Under the pieces are notes generated by a model. That model searched no databases, was not told the DNA's origin, and worked only from the letters and a program-made list of their open reading frames with translations. 6,879 nucleotides of DNA from JAGMCF01 sp964398885 (GTDB taxonomy: Bacteria > Cloacimonadota > Cloacimonadia > JGIOTU-2): contig CAYNOU010000094.1 of NCBI GenBank assembly GCA_964398885.1, forward strand, positions 1 through 6,879. Direction: 5' to 3'. This document shows, piece by piece, positions 5,497 through 6,879 of the stretch. Within the stretch, counting starts at the first letter, position 1, and each line of letters starts with the position of its first letter. The translations under genes and the position numbers were made by a program.

Positions 5497-6795
5497 ATGA
5501 CAAAGAAAGTATATTTGAAAAACATTGATAAGTATGAGGGGAAGAAAGTTCTCATTGAAGGTTGGATTAGAAATAAACGTTCAAGTGGTAAAATCCAATT
5601 CCTGATAATTCGTGATGGCACTGATGAAATCCAGGCAGTTGCATTCAAACCAAACTTATCTGATGAAATATTTAATAAATGTGAATCACTAACTCTGGAA
5701 TCATCAGTAAGAGTATATGGAATAGTAAAACCAGAAAAAAGGTCTCCTGCTGGTTACGAGATTGAACTTACTGATATTGATATTATTCAGATTTCAGATG
5801 AGTTCCCAATTCAGAAAAAAGAGCACGGCATCACTTTCTTGTTAGACAACCGACATCTCTGGCTACGGTCACGCAAACAAATTGCTATGCTAAAAATTCG
5901 CCATACAGTCTATTACGCAATTTGTGACTATCTGAATGATAATGGATTCTACAGATTTGATTCCCCTATATTGACTCCAAATGCATGCGAAGGAACAACT
6001 ACACTATTTGAAGTTCCCTATTTTGATGAGCGATATGCATATCTATCACAATCAGGACAGTTGTATTTGGAACCTGGTATAACGAGTTTGGGAAGAGTTT
6101 ATGATTTCGGCCCTGTTTTTAGAGCTGAAAAATCCAGAACGAGAAAACATCTTACTGAATTCTGGATGATGGATGCTGAGGCAGCTTTTGTTGAACATAA
6201 AGAAAATATGAAGATTCAGGAAGAACTAATTCGGTTTGTAATCCGCTCTGTTCTTGAAAAAAATAAAAAAGAATTGAGTATTCTAAAAAGAGATATTGAA
6301 AAACTCAAGAAAGCAGATGTTCCATTCAAAATTATCACTTACAAAGAAATGATTGATATCCTTCAAGAGAAGGGCTCAAACATCCGATATGGTGATGATT
6401 TGGGAGCTCAAGAAGAAGAAATGCTCACCGATGATTCAGAAGTCCCAATCTTTGTAGAAAAATGGCCCAAAGAAATTAAAGCATTTTATATGAAATTGGA
6501 CAAGGAAAACCCTGGATTATCTTTATGTGCAGATTTAATAGCTCCAGAAAAATTTGGTGAAATTATCGGCGGTTCTCAGCGAGAAGATAATTACGATATT
6601 TTAAAAGATAGAATAGAAGAAGAAAATTTGCCAATTGATGATTACCAATGGTATCTGGACTTAAGAAAATACGGCTCTGTGCCACACAGCGGTTTTGGTG
6701 TCGGATTGGAAAGATTGATTGGTTGGATGTCTGGCGTTAAACATATTCGAGAAGCAATACCCTTTCCAAGAATGATAAATAGATTGAATCCGTAG
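5497..6795 (+). CDS. asnS: Asparagine--tRNA ligase (AsnRS)
   Basis: Class IIb aminoacyl-tRNA synthetase that activates asparagine with ATP and loads it onto tRNA-Asn in the cytoplasm. The 432-residue protein has an N-terminal OB-fold anticodon-binding domain (about 1-105: VLIEGWIRNKRSSGKIQFLIIRDG) and a class II catalytic core. Visible are YLSQSGQLYLE, motif 2 FRAEKSRTRKHLTEFWMMD, the later GEIIGGSQRE, and motif 3 GFGVGLERLIGWM, ending IPFPRMINRLNP. The FRAE and HLTEFWM context indicates AsnRS rather than AspRS, which has FRDE and QPEFTQ. The compact length and FRAEKSRTRKH motif resemble the short form found in archaea and bacteria such as Thermus rather than the longer E. coli form. No good ribosome binding site lies right before the ATG; AAGGA is about 21 bases upstream inside the oxidoreductase gene, so translation may be coupled to it. 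Confidence 0.97.
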   Translation: MTKKVYLKNIDKYEGKKVLIEGWIRNKRSSGKIQFLIIRDGTDEIQAVAFKPNLSDEIFNKCESLTLESSVRVYGIVKPEKRSPAGYEIELTDIDIIQISDEFPIQKKEHGITFLLDNRHLWLRSRKQIAMLKIRHTVYYAICDYLNDNGFYRFDSPILTPNACEGTTTLFEVPYFDERYAYLSQSGQLYLEPGITSLGRVYDFGPVFRAEKSRTRKHLTEFWMMDAEAAFVEHKENMKIQEELIRFVIRSVLEKNKKELSILKRDIEKLKKADVPFKIITYKEMIDILQEKGSNIRYGDDLGAQEEEMLTDDSEVPIFVEKWPKEIKAFYMKLDKENPGLSLCADLIAPEKFGEIIGGSQREDNYDILKDRIEEENLPIDDYQWYLDLRKYGSVPHSGFGVGLERLIGWMSGVKHIREAIPFPRMINRLNP

Positions 6796-6879
6796 TATGA
6801 TAACAGTTTGTCAAAAATTTAGTCTTTAAAGGAGTCAACTATATAGAAATAAAAGTTAATTAGCTTGTTTCGTCAGTTT
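6796..6879. other. Window tail without a recognisable gene
   Basis: These 84 AT-rich bases follow asnS. AAAGGAG at 6828-6834 looks like a Shine-Dalgarno sequence, but no ATG, GTG or TTG lies at a usable distance before the window ends. A near-palindrome AAGTTAATTAGCTT lies at 6853-6866. No terminator hairpin with a T run is visible. Confidence 0.4.

Noticed and set aside
6828..6879. Start of a further gene after asnS, suggested by AAAGGAG
   Set aside because: No start codon occurs at a workable distance, and the first codons after the motif include a stop. The only TTG is about 30 bases away.

Overview
This is an AT-rich bacterial chromosomal segment with all real genes on the + strand: dnaK, dnaJ, a small hicB-hicA toxin-antitoxin pair, a decayed 3' fragment of rsmE, a Gfo/Idh/MocA-family oxidoreductase and asnS. 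DnaK carries the longer nucleotide-binding domain typical of Gram-negative-type bacteria, and the oxidoreductase resembles those found in lipid A (lpx) gene clusters. This suggests a diderm lineage. The repeat-rich intergenic regions and gene order fit an uncultivated lineage (of the WOR-3, Cloacimonadota or Omnitrophota kind), but this is only an impression and the sequence does not fix the taxon.

Layout. 53-2005 dnaK; 2006-2213 a 208-base gap almost filled by an inverted-repeat, MITE-like element (2011-2198); 2214-3371 dnaJ; 3372-3634 noncoding with a small palindrome and the first copy of a roughly 55-base direct repeat; 3635-4059 hicB and hicA overlapping by ATGA; 4105-4287 a remnant of the C-terminal end of RsmE (16S rRNA m3U1498 methyltransferase) with both SAM-knot motifs eroded; 4288-4504 noncoding with the second copy of the direct repeat, a long-loop hairpin and a 13-base tandem repeat; 4505-5491 Gfo/Idh/MocA oxidoreductase; 5497-6795 asnS; 6796-6879 a tail without a recognisable gene.

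How it fits together. DnaK and DnaJ are the Hsp70/Hsp40 core of one chaperone machine (grpE and possibly hrcA would lie outside the window). In many bacteria dnaJ is followed by prmA and/or rsmE. Here hicBA sits where most of rsmE should be, and only an rsmE tail remains, so the locus looks like a housekeeping operon remodelled by gain of a toxin-antitoxin module and loss of a non-essential rRNA methyltransferase. The oxidoreductase and asnS are 5 bases apart and probably co-transcribed.

The window contains no clear new multi-gene system. The parts most worth a second look are the hicBA/rsmE' scar with its flanking direct repeats, and the repeat family that places nearly the same 17 bases just upstream of the start codons of both dnaJ and the oxidoreductase.
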